DNA from: Shimia sp965227725 | Lineage (GTDB): Bacteria; Pseudomonadota; Alphaproteobacteria; Rhodobacterales; Rhodobacteraceae | Direction of reading: 5' to 3' | NCBI RefSeq assembly: GCF_965227725.1 | Contig: NZ_CBDDGH010000005.1 | Span: forward strand, 248,001-312,000 | DNA: 64,000 bases | Shown here: positions 39,186 to 48,373 of the stretch, piece after piece | Position numbering within the stretch: the stretch's first letter is position 1 | How the letters are laid out: each line of letters opens with the position of its first letter | Notes under the pieces: generated by a model | Seen by the model: only the letters and a program-made list of their open reading frames with translations | The model's database searches: none | Told to the model about the DNA's origin: nothing | Translations under genes and position numbers: made by a program

Positions 39186-42068
39186 ATGGCCGCAGATCGG
39201 CGGATCACCGCAGTGTTGGGTCCCACCAACACGGGCAAGACGCATTATGCGATCGAGCGCATGTTGGGCTATCGCACAGGCGTGATCGGCTTGCCTCTGC
39301 GCCTGCTGGCACGGGAGGTCTATGACCGGATCGTGGCCGCGCGTGGGCCCTCCGTGGTGGCGCTGGTCACCGGCGAAGAGCGCATCGTGCCGCCGCGTGC
39401 CCAATATTGGGTGGCCACGGTTGAGGCGATGCCGGAAGGCCTTGGTGCGGATTTTGTGGCGATTGACGAAATCCAGCTCTGCGCCGATCCGGAGCGCGGG
39501 CATGTCTTCACCGACCGGCTGCTGCGGATGCGCGGCACGCAGGAAACCCTGTTTCTGGGCAGTGACACCATGCGCGGCACCATTGCGGAGCTGGTGCCTG
39601 AGGCGCAGTTTATGCGGCGCGAGCGCATGTCCACGCTCAGCTATTCCGGCAGCCGCAAGATCAGCCGGATGCAGCCGCGCTCTGCGATTGTCGGGTTTTC
39701 CGTCGATAGCGTCTATGCCATTGCCGAGCTGATCCGCCGTCAGAAAGGCGGGGCGGCGGTGGTGATGGGCGCGCTCAGCCCGCGCACGCGCAACGCGCAG
39801 GTGGCGCTCTATCAGAACGGCGATGTGGATTATCTGGTGGCGACCGATGCCATCGGCATGGGCCTCAATCTCGATATCGACCATGTGGCCTTTGCCTCCA
39901 CCACCAAATTTGACGGTCGCCGGATGCGCCCTTTGGCGCCAAACGAGCTTGCACAGATTGCCGGACGGGCAGGGCGGGGTATGAGCCACGGCACATTTGG
40001 GGTGACCGGCGAAGCGCCACCTCTGGACGAAGGGGTGGCTGAGGCGATCATGGATCACCGCTTCACCCCGGTGCAGAAACTCAACTGGCGCAATGCGCGG
40101 CTGGAGTTTGGCAAGGTGGACGCGCTGATCCGCTCGCTTGAAGAAGCGCCGGATGATCCGCTTTTGATGAAAGCGCGGGAGGCCGATGATCTCCGGGCGC
40201 TGAAAACCGTGGCGGCAGAAGCCGAAGTTCAGGCCCGCGCCAGCGACGGCAAATCCGTTCGCCTGCTGTGGGACGTCTGCCGCATTCCGGATTTCCGCGG
40301 CATCAGCCACGCCGAACACGCTCAGATGATCGAGCGAATCTTCGGCTTCCTGCATGAGAGCGGACGGGTGCCGGATGACTGGATGGCGCGACAGGTCAAA
40401 CGGCTGGATCGCACCGATGGCGACATTGACGCACTGTCAAAACGATTGGCGTTTATACGGACGTGGACTTATGTCGCACAGCGCAATAACTGGGTGAGTG
40501 ATGAAAATCATTGGCGTGGCGAAACGCGCGCGGTAGAAGATCGCCTGTCGGATGCTTTACACGAGCGTTTGACGCAGAGATTTGTGGATCGGCGCACGTC
40601 AGTGCTTTTGCGCCGGCTCAAGCAGAAGGAGGCCCTTTTGGCCGAAGTGAATGACAAGGGTGAGGTGACCGTCGAAGGAGAATTCGTCGGTCGTCTTGAA
40701 GGGTTCCGTTTCATCGCGGACAAAGAAGCCAGCGGGCAGGAAGCCAAGACGCTGAAACAGGCGAGCTTGCAAGCCCTCGCGCCGCAGTTCCATCTGCGCG
40801 CAGACCGCTTCTATAACGCGCCGGATACGGAAATCGACTTCACCGAGCAGGGTGGCCTCATGTGGGGCGAACAGGCTGTCGGTAAGTTGGTGGCCGGTGA
40901 CGATCCGCTCAAGCCCGGTATTTCCGTGTTTGTGGATGACGAGGCCGGTGCCGAGGTTGCTCAGAAGGTTGAGCGCCGCCTGCAGCACTTCATCGATCGC
41001 AAGATCGCCGCGCTGTTTGAACCGCTGTTGAACCTCAGCCGCGACGAAGAGCTGACCGGTCTGGCCCGTGGGTTTGCGTTCCGCATGGTCGAAGCGCTGG
41101 GCATCATCCCGCGCGGTGACGTGGCCACCGAAGTCAAAGAGCTGGATCAGGACGCCCGTGGCGCGCTGCGCAAGCACGGCATCCGCTTTGGTCAGTTCAC
41201 CATCTTCATGCCGCTGCTGCTGAAGCCCGCGCCAACCCGTTTGCGTTTGGTGCTGTGGTCCTTGGCGCAAGGCCTGCAGGAATTCCCCGAAGCACCGCCT
41301 CCGGGTCTTGTGACCGTGCCATCGGGCACCAGCCTGCCGCGTGGCTATCACGCCATGGCGGGCTACCGTGCCGCTGGCGAACGCGCGATCCGCATTGATA
41401 TGCTGGAGCGTCTGGCAGATATGCTGCGCGCCGAAGACAGCCGTGGCGGCTTTGAAGCCAAAGCTGACATGCTCTCGATCACCGGCATGACGCTTGAGCA
41501 GTTTGCCGACCTGATGCAGGGTCTGGGCTATGCTGCGGAAAAAGGTGAGCGTGAGAAGGTGAAGGCCGCGCCAGAAGCTGCGCCAGCAGCCGAAGCTGAC
41601 GCCAGCGAAGCACCGGCAGAGGAAGCCGCTGCTGAGGTACCTGCAGAAGCGCCTGCCGAAGACGCAGCCGTTGAGGCTGCCGCTGAAGTGGCTGTTGTGG
41701 AAGCGCCGGAAACAGAAGCTGCGGCTGAAGAGGCGCCTGCGCAGGACGCTGAGACCGAGACAGCGGCTGATGCGGAAGCACAAGCGCCTGAGGTGGAAGT
41801 GTTTTACACCTTCACCTGGGCCGGTCGTCAGGGTGGCAACCGTGGTGGCCAGCGTCGCGGTGGCAATGCTCAAGGCGGCAACAAGCGCCGCAATGACACG
41901 CAGGGCGGTGACAAACCGCGCGGCAAAGGTGGCAAGCCAAAAGGCAAAGGCCCACGTCGCGACAATGGCCCCAAACAGTTCCAATCCCGTCCTCCCAAAA
42001 AGGAGAAGGCGATTGATCCGGACAACCCCTTTGCCGCAGCGCTTATGGGGCTGAAGTCCAAGGACTGA
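39186..42068 (+). CDS. SUV3-like DEAD/DEAH RNA helicase with RGG-type tail
   Basis: 960-residue superfamily 2 helicase related to mitochondrial SUV3, the degradosome helicase of alphaproteobacterial ancestry. Walker A GPTNTGKTH (residues 12-20), DEIQ box at 94-97 (VAIDEIQLC), SAT-like FLGSDT, then helicase C motifs VATDAIGMGLNLDIDHVAF and LAQIAGRAGRGMSHG. A long C-terminal region follows, ending with an Ala/Glu/Pro-rich linker (about residues 796-870). A Gly-Arg-rich tail (GRQGGNRGGQRRGGNAQGGN) and Lys-rich end come last. The tail suggests RNA binding. The S4-domain gene follows after 3 nt. Confidence 0.9.
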   Translation: MAADRRITAVLGPTNTGKTHYAIERMLGYRTGVIGLPLRLLAREVYDRIVAARGPSVVALVTGEERIVPPRAQYWVATVEAMPEGLGADFVAIDEIQLCADPERGHVFTDRLLRMRGTQETLFLGSDTMRGTIAELVPEAQFMRRERMSTLSYSGSRKISRMQPRSAIVGFSVDSVYAIAELIRRQKGGAAVVMGALSPRTRNAQVALYQNGDVDYLVATDAIGMGLNLDIDHVAFASTTKFDGRRMRPLAPNELAQIAGRAGRGMSHGTFGVTGEAPPLDEGVAEAIMDHRFTPVQKLNWRNARLEFGKVDALIRSLEEAPDDPLLMKAREADDLRALKTVAAEAEVQARASDGKSVRLLWDVCRIPDFRGISHAEHAQMIERIFGFLHESGRVPDDWMARQVKRLDRTDGDIDALSKRLAFIRTWTYVAQRNNWVSDENHWRGETRAVEDRLSDALHERLTQRFVDRRTSVLLRRLKQKEALLAEVNDKGEVTVEGEFVGRLEGFRFIADKEASGQEAKTLKQASLQALAPQFHLRADRFYNAPDTEIDFTEQGGLMWGEQAVGKLVAGDDPLKPGISVFVDDEAGAEVAQKVERRLQHFIDRKIAALFEPLLNLSRDEELTGLARGFAFRMVEALGIIPRGDVATEVKELDQDARGALRKHGIRFGQFTIFMPLLLKPAPTRLRLVLWSLAQGLQEFPEAPPPGLVTVPSGTSLPRGYHAMAGYRAAGERAIRIDMLERLADMLRAEDSRGGFEAKADMLSITGMTLEQFADLMQGLGYAAEKGEREKVKAAPEAAPAAEADASEAPAEEAAAEVPAEAPAEDAAVEAAAEVAVVEAPETEAAAEEAPAQDAETETAADAEAQAPEVEVFYTFTWAGRQGGNRGGQRRGGNAQGGNKRRNDTQGGDKPRGKGGKPKGKGPRRDNGPKQFQSRPPKKEKAIDPDNPFAAALMGLKSKD

Positions 42069-42071
42069 CGC

Positions 42072-42449
42072 GTGAGCGGGCCGTCCCCAAAACTGCGGGT
42101 CGACAAATGGCTCTGGCAGGCGCGGTTCTTTAAGACCCGCGGCCTGTCGGCCAAACTTGTCACCGGCGGGCATCTGCGGGTGAACGGCCAGAAAGTTGCC
42201 AAAGCGAGCCATGCGGTGAGCATTGGTGACGTGCTGACCTTCCCACAGGCGCGGCGTGTGCGTGTGGTGAAGGTGGCAGCGCTTGGGGAACGGCGCGGTC
42301 CCGCACCTGAGGCGCAAACATTATACGAAGATCTGACCCCGGAAGAGAAACCTGTTCCAAAGGCACCGGGTTCAGACGGAAAAGGGCGTCCCACCAAGAA
42401 GGATCGCCGCAATCTCGATCTTATGATATCTTCCCGCCTTGAAGATTAA
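42072..42449 (+). CDS. S4-domain RNA-binding protein (HslR/Hsp15-like)
   Basis: 125-residue protein with an S4 RNA-binding domain at the N-terminus: LRVDKWLWQARFFKTRGLSA, KLVTGGHLRVNGQKVAKASH, VSIGDVLTFPQ. A basic tail follows (GKGRPTKKDRRNLDLM). GTG start 3 nt after the helicase stop, so the two are coupled. Hsp15 homologues recycle stalled 50S subunits; that function is inferred from family. Confidence 0.9.
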   Translation: MSGPSPKLRVDKWLWQARFFKTRGLSAKLVTGGHLRVNGQKVAKASHAVSIGDVLTFPQARRVRVVKVAALGERRGPAPEAQTLYEDLTPEEKPVPKAPGSDGKGRPTKKDRRNLDLMISSRLED

Positions 42450-42502
42450 GTCGTGCTGATTTAGTCAGGCACGTGATCTGACGATAAGTGAGCTAACCCA
42501 AA

Positions 42503-42841
42503 ATGACCTATGTTGTGACCGACAATTGCATCGCATGCAAATATACGGACTGCGTAGAGGTATGCCCGGTAGATTGTTTTTACGAAGGTGAGAACACGCT
42601 GGTGATCCACCCGGACGAATGCATCGACTGTGGTGTGTGCGAACCGGAATGCCCGGCGGACGCCATCCGTCCGGACACGGAGCCGGATATGGAAAAATGG
42701 GTTGAGTTCAACCGCAAGTATTCTGAAATCTGGCCAGTGATTATCACCAAGAAAGATCCGCTGCCCGGTCACGAAGAAAAAGACGGCGAGACCGGCAAAT
42801 TGGAGAAATATTTCTCCGAAGCACCGGGCGAAGGCGGTTAA
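42503..42841 (+). CDS. fdxA: Seven-iron ferredoxin FdxA
   Basis: 112-residue ferredoxin with [3Fe-4S] and [4Fe-4S] clusters: MTYVVTDNCIACKYTDCVEVCPVDCF and ECIDCGVCEPECPADAI. The Cys spacing (C-x7-C-x3-CP, then C-x2-C-x2-C-x3-CP) fits the FdxA type. The C-terminal extension (EFNRKYSEIWPVIITKKDPL) is typical for the alphaproteobacterial form. The gene has its own upstream gap of 53 nt. Confidence 0.95.
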   Translation: MTYVVTDNCIACKYTDCVEVCPVDCFYEGENTLVIHPDECIDCGVCEPECPADAIRPDTEPDMEKWVEFNRKYSEIWPVIITKKDPLPGHEEKDGETGKLEKYFSEAPGEGG

Positions 42842-42995
42842 GCTATCGGTGTCGAGGCGATTCGGTCTGCCCTGTGCATATTGGGATCGCCGCTCCGGCC
42901 TAAAAAGAGCGTAACGCTCTGAAGACGCTACGCAAAACACCTTTTTCAGCGGGCTGCGCTTTAAAGGGTCCGTTTTTTGTGTTATATATCCTTCA

Positions 42996-43102
42996 CAGAG
43001 GACATAACTGCCTGAGAGCCATCCCCGCATTTGCTGAGGGTGGCTTTTTCTACCAGAGGACATTCCGTTTCGGGAAAGCGCCTTTCCCGAGCGAAATTTT
43101 TT
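42996..43102 (+). promoter_or_regulatory. Structured carD leader or small RNA with two terminator-like hairpins
   Basis: In the 298-nt fdxA-carD gap: a -10-like TTATAT (42982-42987), then CAGAGGACAT (42996-43005). Hairpin 1 follows (AGCCATCCC / GGGTGGCT, then TTTTT, 43017-43049), then a second CAGAGGACAT (43054-43063). Hairpin 2 comes last (CGGGAAAG / CTTTCCCG, 43071-43089, then TTTTTT at 43097-43102), ending 37 nt before carD. Either an attenuator or a short RNA terminated before the gene. Upstream, AGAGCG/CGCTCT at 42905-42919 is a weaker hairpin. Confidence 0.55.
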
Positions 43103-43139
43103 GTCTGGCAGGACTGGGGGCCCACAAAGGAAGCACTGC

Positions 43140-43649
43140 ATGAGCAAAGCCAAGAAGAACGAGTTCAGCCCGAACGACTATGTTGTTTATCCCGCACATG
43201 GTGTTGGGCAGATCATTTCCATCGAAGAGCAGGAAGTTGCAGGCATGCAGCTGGAGCTTTTCGTGATCTCGTTTGAGAAAGACAAGATGACCCTGCGGGT
43301 TCCGACCAACAAAGCCACCCATTTTGGCATGCGCGGTCTGAGCTCCCCTGACGTGATTGATCAGGCGATGAAGACCCTGAAGGGCAAAGCCAAGGTCAAA
43401 CGCGCCATGTGGTCGCGCCGCGCGCAGGAATACGAACAGAAGATCAACTCCGGTGATCTGATCGCAATTGCCGAGGTGGTGCGTGACCTGCACCGCACCG
43501 ATGATCAGCGTGAGCAGAGCTATTCCGAGCGTCAGCTTTATGAAGCCGCGCTGGAGCGTCTGACCCGCGAAGTGGCCGCTGTGGCCGGTGGTGATGAAGT
43601 CGCCGCAGCCAAGCAGGTCGACGACGTATTGGTGTCGCGCGCCGCATAA
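43140..43649 (+). CDS. carD: CarD-family transcriptional regulator
   Basis: RNA polymerase-binding CarD/CdnL-type factor that stabilises open complexes. 169 residues. N-terminal RNAP-interaction domain (FSPNDYVVYPAHGVGQIISI, then LELFVISFEKDKMTLRVPTNKA) followed by a helical DNA-interacting domain (RRAQEYEQKINSGDLIAIAE, VVRDLHRTDDQREQSYSERQ). ATG 43140 follows AAAGGAAG; an upstream start at 43101 is rejected for lack of family support. Its leader holds tandem terminator-like hairpins. Confidence 0.93.
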   Translation: MSKAKKNEFSPNDYVVYPAHGVGQIISIEEQEVAGMQLELFVISFEKDKMTLRVPTNKATHFGMRGLSSPDVIDQAMKTLKGKAKVKRAMWSRRAQEYEQKINSGDLIAIAEVVRDLHRTDDQREQSYSERQLYEAALERLTREVAAVAGGDEVAAAKQVDDVLVSRAA

Positions 43650-43766
43650 GGCCAGCGCCCCATATCTTTCAGAAAAAGACTGCACTTTGGTGCGGTCTTT
43701 TTTATTTTTATACAGGGTCTTGCCTGTGATACCTGACCTTAGGTTCCGCCAGTCCAGGAGACAGAG

Positions 43767-44537
43767 ATGCGCGATCTGAAAAAGTTTCTGACCGGGCTAT
43801 ATACCGCGCACACGCCGGGAGCTGTGCGGTTTCGCTACGGGCTGGTCATCTTTGACGCGCTCACGGTGCTGTTCTTTTTCCTGACCGTGAACTTTGAGTA
43901 TGGCTTTGCGCTGACGGTGCTCAGCCGGGTGGCGGGGGCTGCGATTCTACTGGAACTTCTGGCGCGGCTCTGGGTGTCTGAAGACCGCTGGTTTCTGCTC
44001 ACACGCATTTACACGCTGGCAGACATCGTGGTGATCGCCAGCCTGTTTCTCGATCTTTTTGTGGCCGGAAACCTCGCTTTCCTCTGGGTGCTACGCGGTC
44101 TGCGCCTGATCCAGTCTTACCATCTGCTCTATGACCTGCGCCGGGGCAGCGGCTGGTTTCGCAAACACGAAGACGCCATGGCGGCGGGCATCAACCTCTT
44201 TGTCTTTGTGATGCTGGCGGCGGCGACCACACGGGCGTTCTTCATTGATGAAACCGTGACCGACACGCCCTATGTCGACGCGCTCTATTTCACGGTCGCC
44301 ACGCTCTCAACCACGGGCTACGGCGACATCACGCTTGCCACGCCGCTGGGCAAGCTCTTCTCTGTCTTTGTCATGGTTGTGGGGGTGACCCTGTTCGTGC
44401 GGCTCGCGCAGGCGATTTTTCAGCCCGAAAAGGTCAATTTTACCTGCCAGACCTGTGGTCTGATGCGTCATGACCCGGATGCCATCCACTGCAAACACTG
44501 CGGCAGCATCGTGCACATCAAGACGCGCGGGGCATAG
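43767..44537 (+). CDS. Voltage-gated-type potassium channel with C-terminal zinc ribbon
   Basis: 256-residue ion channel. Several hydrophobic segments (GLVIFDALTVLFFFLTVNF, VLSRVAGAAILLELLARLWV, LADIVVIASLFLDLFVAGNL, INLFVFVMLAAATTRAFFI). The pore is YFTVATLSTTGYGDITLATPLG (TTGYGD filter), and the last helix is KLFSVFVMVVGVTLFVRLAQ. The S4-like part has Arg residues (FLWVLRGLRLIQSYHLLYDL) but is weak. The C-terminus adds a CxxC...CxxC ribbon (FTCQTCGLMRHDPDAIHCKH, CGSIV), unusual for this family. Confidence 0.88.
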   Translation: MRDLKKFLTGLYTAHTPGAVRFRYGLVIFDALTVLFFFLTVNFEYGFALTVLSRVAGAAILLELLARLWVSEDRWFLLTRIYTLADIVVIASLFLDLFVAGNLAFLWVLRGLRLIQSYHLLYDLRRGSGWFRKHEDAMAAGINLFVFVMLAAATTRAFFIDETVTDTPYVDALYFTVATLSTTGYGDITLATPLGKLFSVFVMVVGVTLFVRLAQAIFQPEKVNFTCQTCGLMRHDPDAIHCKHCGSIVHIKTRGA

Positions 44538-44579
44538 GCAGGCCCGCGCGAGGCCTGCCCAGAACGCTAGATCGCGCGG

Positions 44580-45353
44580 TCAGACCGGCCAATCAAACTG
44601 CGCGGCCGCCACCAATGTGAACAGAAGCGCAATTTCGGTGACCTGCTGCGTCGCGCCCAGAACATCGCCGGTTTGCCCGCCGATCTTGACCTTGGCGGTT
44701 GCGGAACACAGCGCTGCCATCACAAAGGCCACGCCCCCCATCACCACGCCGGGAATACCGGCGCAGCCAAATGCCACCACTGCAGCCAGCGCAAAGCCGG
44801 TGATCGCACCGCCTCGTGGCGCGCGTCCCTGAGAATGGCTCAGCCCGTTTGCACGCGCATGGGGCAGGGCGGTCATCACCAGCACCATGGTGCTGCGCGA
44901 GAGCATGGCAATCGCCAACAGCCCAAAGAGCCAGACATCCGCCTCCAGCAACAGCGTCACCGCGCCCCAGCGCGCGGCAATCGACAGGCAGAGTGCAATC
45001 ACGCCGTAGGCGCCGATGCGGCTGTCCTTCATGATCTCCAGCCGACGTGCCGGATCCCAGCCGCCCCAGAAACCATCTGCCGTGTCCGCCAAGCCGTCTT
45101 CATGCATCGCGCCGCTCATCACGATCATCGCGGTGAGCCAGATGATTGCCGCCAACACAGGCGGAAGGCCAATCAGCAGCGCGGCGGCGGTAGGCAGCGC
45201 TGCCAGAAGCGCGAGCACAGCGCCGGCCAGCCCGTAGGCCCATGCGGCGCGGGCGCCCCGGCTGAAATCAGCGCGCACCGGCAATCGCGTCAAAAGTGCA
45301 ATCGCGGTGTTGATATCGCGGGGGCGAAAGGGTGACGTGTCGGTAGCAGGCAT
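44580..45353 (-). CDS. cobS: Adenosylcobinamide-GDP ribazoletransferase CobS
   Basis: Joins adenosylcobinamide-GDP and alpha-ribazole to make adenosylcobalamin. 257 residues, multi-pass membrane protein. Landmarks: INTAIALLTRLPVR, then GAMHEDGLADTADGFWGGWDPARRLEIMKDSRIGAYG, the metal-binding D-x2-D-x2-D stretch of the family, and SATAKVKIGGQTGDVLGATQQ. ATG 45353 follows AGGAAAA. Divergent from cobT across 82 nt without a visible B12 riboswitch. Confidence 0.95.
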   Translation of the reverse strand: MPATDTSPFRPRDINTAIALLTRLPVRADFSRGARAAWAYGLAGAVLALLAALPTAAALLIGLPPVLAAIIWLTAMIVMSGAMHEDGLADTADGFWGGWDPARRLEIMKDSRIGAYGVIALCLSIAARWGAVTLLLEADVWLFGLLAIAMLSRSTMVLVMTALPHARANGLSHSQGRAPRGGAITGFALAAVVAFGCAGIPGVVMGGVAFVMAALCSATAKVKIGGQTGDVLGATQQVTEIALLFTLVAAAQFDWPV

Positions 45354-45435
45354 GTCTGCGTCTTTTCCTGTATTGCCGGGGGCTGGCAATGAGCTAAACA
45401 GTGCTGACGATAAGAATTCAACAGGAGCCCCGCCG

Positions 45436-46446
45436 ATGTCCGCAGAATTTTCCACTCTCGCCGCGTTTCAATCGCTTTTGGCGCAGGCCCCCGGCGTGGA
45501 TCAGCAAGCCATGGGCGAAGCTGAGGCCCGCAACGGCCAGCTGACCAAGCCTCCCGGCGCGCTCGGACGCCTTGAGGATATGGCGATCTGGTATGCGGGC
45601 TGGCGCGGCAATCCGCGTCCCTCCATCGAGGCACCACAGGTGATCATCTTTGCGGGCAACCACGGTGTGACCGCGCAGGGGGTGTCTGCCTTTCCGGCGG
45701 AAGTCACCGAACAGATGGTGCTGAACTTTCAGCATGGCGGCGCTGCCATCAACCAATTGAGCCGTGCCGCCGGTGCCGATCTGGATGTGATTGCGCTGGA
45801 TCTGGACACGCCTACGGCAGACTTCACCCAAGGCCCCGCCATGAGCGAAGCCGAAGTGGTGGCCGCGCTGCAGGCAGGTTGGTCTGCGGTCAAAGAGGGC
45901 ACCGATCTGCTGGTTGTGGGTGAAATGGGCATTGGCAACACCACCAGTGGCGCGGCGATTTCCCACGCGCTCTTTGGCGGCACCTCTGAGGATTGGGTGG
46001 GCCGTGGCACCGGTGTGGATGATGCAGGTCTGGCCAACAAAGCCCGCGTGGTGCGCGAAGGCGTGGCCGCGAATGGCACACCCAAAGGTCTTGAGGCGCT
46101 GCGCTGTCTGGGCGGGCGTGAGCTGGCAGGCATGGTCGGCGCGATTGCGCGCGCGCGCAGCCTGCGCGTTCCGGTGATCCTGGATGGCTTCATTGCCTCT
46201 GCGGCTGCGGCCACGCTGGCGGATGCGCAAGAGGGCGCATTGGATCACGTGATCTCTGGCCACGTCAGCGCCGAAGCGGCCCATGGCGCGGTGCTTGCGC
46301 AGCTCGGCAAAGAGCCGATCCTGAGCCTCAACATGCGTCTGGGCGAAGGCTCCGGCGCGGCTGTGGCTATCAACATCCTGAAAGCGGCGGTGGCCTGCCA
46401 CTCGGGCATGGCCACCTTTGCTGAAGCGGGTGTGACAGACGGCTGA
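45436..46446 (+). CDS. cobT: Nicotinate-nucleotide:dimethylbenzimidazole phosphoribosyltransferase CobT
   Basis: Activates dimethylbenzimidazole for the lower ligand of cobalamin. 336 residues. Landmarks: LTKPPGALGRLEDMAIWYAG, FAGNHGVTAQGVSAFPAEVT, VVGEMGIGNTTSGAAI, VILDGFIASAAAATL, HVISGHVSAEAAHGAVLAQL and LNMRLGEGSGAAVAINILKA. The catalytic Glu is expected in LNMRLGEGSGA. ATG 45436 follows CAGGAG. Paired with divergent cobS. Confidence 0.95.
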   Translation: MSAEFSTLAAFQSLLAQAPGVDQQAMGEAEARNGQLTKPPGALGRLEDMAIWYAGWRGNPRPSIEAPQVIIFAGNHGVTAQGVSAFPAEVTEQMVLNFQHGGAAINQLSRAAGADLDVIALDLDTPTADFTQGPAMSEAEVVAALQAGWSAVKEGTDLLVVGEMGIGNTTSGAAISHALFGGTSEDWVGRGTGVDDAGLANKARVVREGVAANGTPKGLEALRCLGGRELAGMVGAIARARSLRVPVILDGFIASAAAATLADAQEGALDHVISGHVSAEAAHGAVLAQLGKEPILSLNMRLGEGSGAAVAINILKAAVACHSGMATFAEAGVTDG

Positions 46447-46461
46447 TCCAGCGCCCCTTGA

Positions 46462-48345
46462 TCAGGCTTCCTCGCTTGGTTTCTCCTGAAGCTGCGCGAG
46501 GAGCACCGCCTCAAGTTCGCTTTCCAACTCTTTGGCGCGCTTGATATATTCGGCATTCTGCGCGCTTGGCACACCTTCGCGCCAGACCTGTGCAAGCTCC
46601 TGCACCGCATAGCGGTCGTGTTTGTAAAACGCCTGTTCCGCGCGGGCGGCCTCATATTCGCTGAGACCAATGTTTTCCAGCACATAGCGGCCTGCGCGCA
46701 GCGAGCTGTCAAACATCTCCCGCACAATGTCATTCGCCCCGGCATTATAGAGCTGATAGACCGTGCCGCGGTTGTTGGCGCGCGCGATGATGTGCAGATC
46801 AGGGCGTTCGCGCCGCGCATAATGCGTGAGCTTGATGGCCGCTGCCGGATCATCCAGCGCCACCACCAGCACACTTGCCTCTTTCAGCCCGGCGGCATGC
46901 AGCATCTCAGGGCGGGTCGGATCACCAAAGAACCCTTTGACGCCAAAATGGCGCATGGTTTCGATGGTCTGAATGTTGTGATCCAGCACAACCGTCTCAA
47001 AGCCCGAGGCGCGGACAAGGCGGTTTACGATCTGCCCAAACCGGCCAATGCCAGCAATGATCACCGGCCCGGTGCGGTCAATCGTGTCAGGCTCCTGCCG
47101 CTCTTCTTCCTTGTCGCCAAAGCGTTTGGAGATCTGATCGTAAAGGATGAACAGCAGCGGCGTGATCAGCATGCTCAGCGCGACAATCAGCAACAGACGC
47201 TCCGCCAGTGCAGGCGGCAGCACATTTTGCCCCATGGCGGTGGTGATCAGTACAAAGCCAAATTCCCCCGCCTGCGCCAGCCCAAGCGTAAACAGCCACA
47301 GCGCGCGGTGACGCAGGCCAAAGGCGCGGCCGATGCCATAGAGCACCATGGCTTTCAGCGCCATCACCGCAAGCGTCAGCCCAAGGATGTCACCGGGCGC
47401 GGCAATAAACACATCCAGATCAATCTGAGCACCGACCGTAATGAAGAACAGCCCGAGCAGCAGGCCCTTGAAGGGGGCTATGTCGCTCTCCAGCTCGTGC
47501 CGGAACTCGGAGTTTGCCAGCAGCACCCCTGCGAGAAAGGTGCCAAGCGCGGGGGACAGGCCGACCAGATGCATGAGGAAGGCAATACCGACCACAATCA
47601 ATAGGGCCAGCGCCGTGTACATCTCCGGCAGATGCGCCGCATGGATAAAGCGGAACACAGGCCGGGTCAGATAGCGCCCGCCAATGACAATGGCCGCCAC
47701 CACACCCAGCGTCACCAGCGCGATGCCCCATCCGGGGAGACCATCCACAAGAGACAACCCATGTGCAGCGTCTTCATGGCCATGCGCGCCCACCGAAATA
47801 GAGCCATCTGCCATCACCTGCGGCACCGCGGCACCCGCCAGCAGCGGCAGGATGATGAGCATCGGGATCACCGCAATGTCCTGCGTCAGAAGCACCGCAA
47901 AGGTCGACCGTCCGCCACCGGTCTGCATCAGGCCTTTTTCTGTCAGGGTTTGCAGCACAATTGCCGTGGAGGAGAGGGCAAAGATCATGCCGCAGGCAAT
48001 CGCTACATTGATGGGCCGGTCCAGCGCCACGGCAAGGGCAAACACGGCCAGCCCGGTAAGCCCCACCTGCAAGCCGCCCAAGCCAACAAGCTTGTCGCGC
48101 ATCGCCCAAAGCGCGCGCGGGTCCAGCTCAAGCCCGATGATAAACAGCATCATGACCACGCCGAACTCGGCGTAATGCAACAGCTCATCCGCCTCATGGG
48201 TGCCCACCAGCCCGAAGATCGGGCCAATGAGAATGCCCGCAGCGAGATAGCCGAGCACCGACCCCAGCCCCAGCCGTGCGGAAATCGGCACGGCAATCAC
48301 CGTGGTCATCAGAAAAATAGTGGCTGTGTAGAGGGCTTCTTCCAT
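46462..48345 (-). CDS. Monovalent cation:proton antiporter-2 (KefB/KefC type)
   Basis: 627-residue CPA2 potassium efflux/proton antiporter. The N-terminal membrane domain (about residues 1-385) begins MEEALYTATIFLMTTVIAVP and has ADELLHYAEFGVVMMLFIIGLELD. A cytosolic RCK/TrkA-N Rossmann domain follows: PVIIAGIGRFGQIVNRLVRA, VVLDHNIQTIETMRHFGVKG and FFGDPTRPEMLHAAGL. An acidic C-terminus ends EELKPSEEA-like. It lies 28 nt after the Lrp-type gene, so both may share an operon. Confidence 0.92.
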   Translation of the reverse strand: MEEALYTATIFLMTTVIAVPISARLGLGSVLGYLAAGILIGPIFGLVGTHEADELLHYAEFGVVMMLFIIGLELDPRALWAMRDKLVGLGGLQVGLTGLAVFALAVALDRPINVAIACGMIFALSSTAIVLQTLTEKGLMQTGGGRSTFAVLLTQDIAVIPMLIILPLLAGAAVPQVMADGSISVGAHGHEDAAHGLSLVDGLPGWGIALVTLGVVAAIVIGGRYLTRPVFRFIHAAHLPEMYTALALLIVVGIAFLMHLVGLSPALGTFLAGVLLANSEFRHELESDIAPFKGLLLGLFFITVGAQIDLDVFIAAPGDILGLTLAVMALKAMVLYGIGRAFGLRHRALWLFTLGLAQAGEFGFVLITTAMGQNVLPPALAERLLLIVALSMLITPLLFILYDQISKRFGDKEEERQEPDTIDRTGPVIIAGIGRFGQIVNRLVRASGFETVVLDHNIQTIETMRHFGVKGFFGDPTRPEMLHAAGLKEASVLVVALDDPAAAIKLTHYARRERPDLHIIARANNRGTVYQLYNAGANDIVREMFDSSLRAGRYVLENIGLSEYEAARAEQAFYKHDRYAVQELAQVWREGVPSAQNAEYIKRAKELESELEAVLLAQLQEKPSEEA

Positions 48346-48373
48346 TCTGGTCGTCCGGGCCTTTCTGCTTGGG

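Noticed and set aside
40599..42317. 572-codon frame antisense to the SUV3-like helicase gene
   Set aside because: High GC with few stops; no domain or plausible start, and the plus-strand product is well supported.
45354..45435. B12 riboswitch between cobS and cobT
   Set aside because: The gap is only 82 nt, too short for a cobalamin aptamer, and lacks the GCCACTG core.
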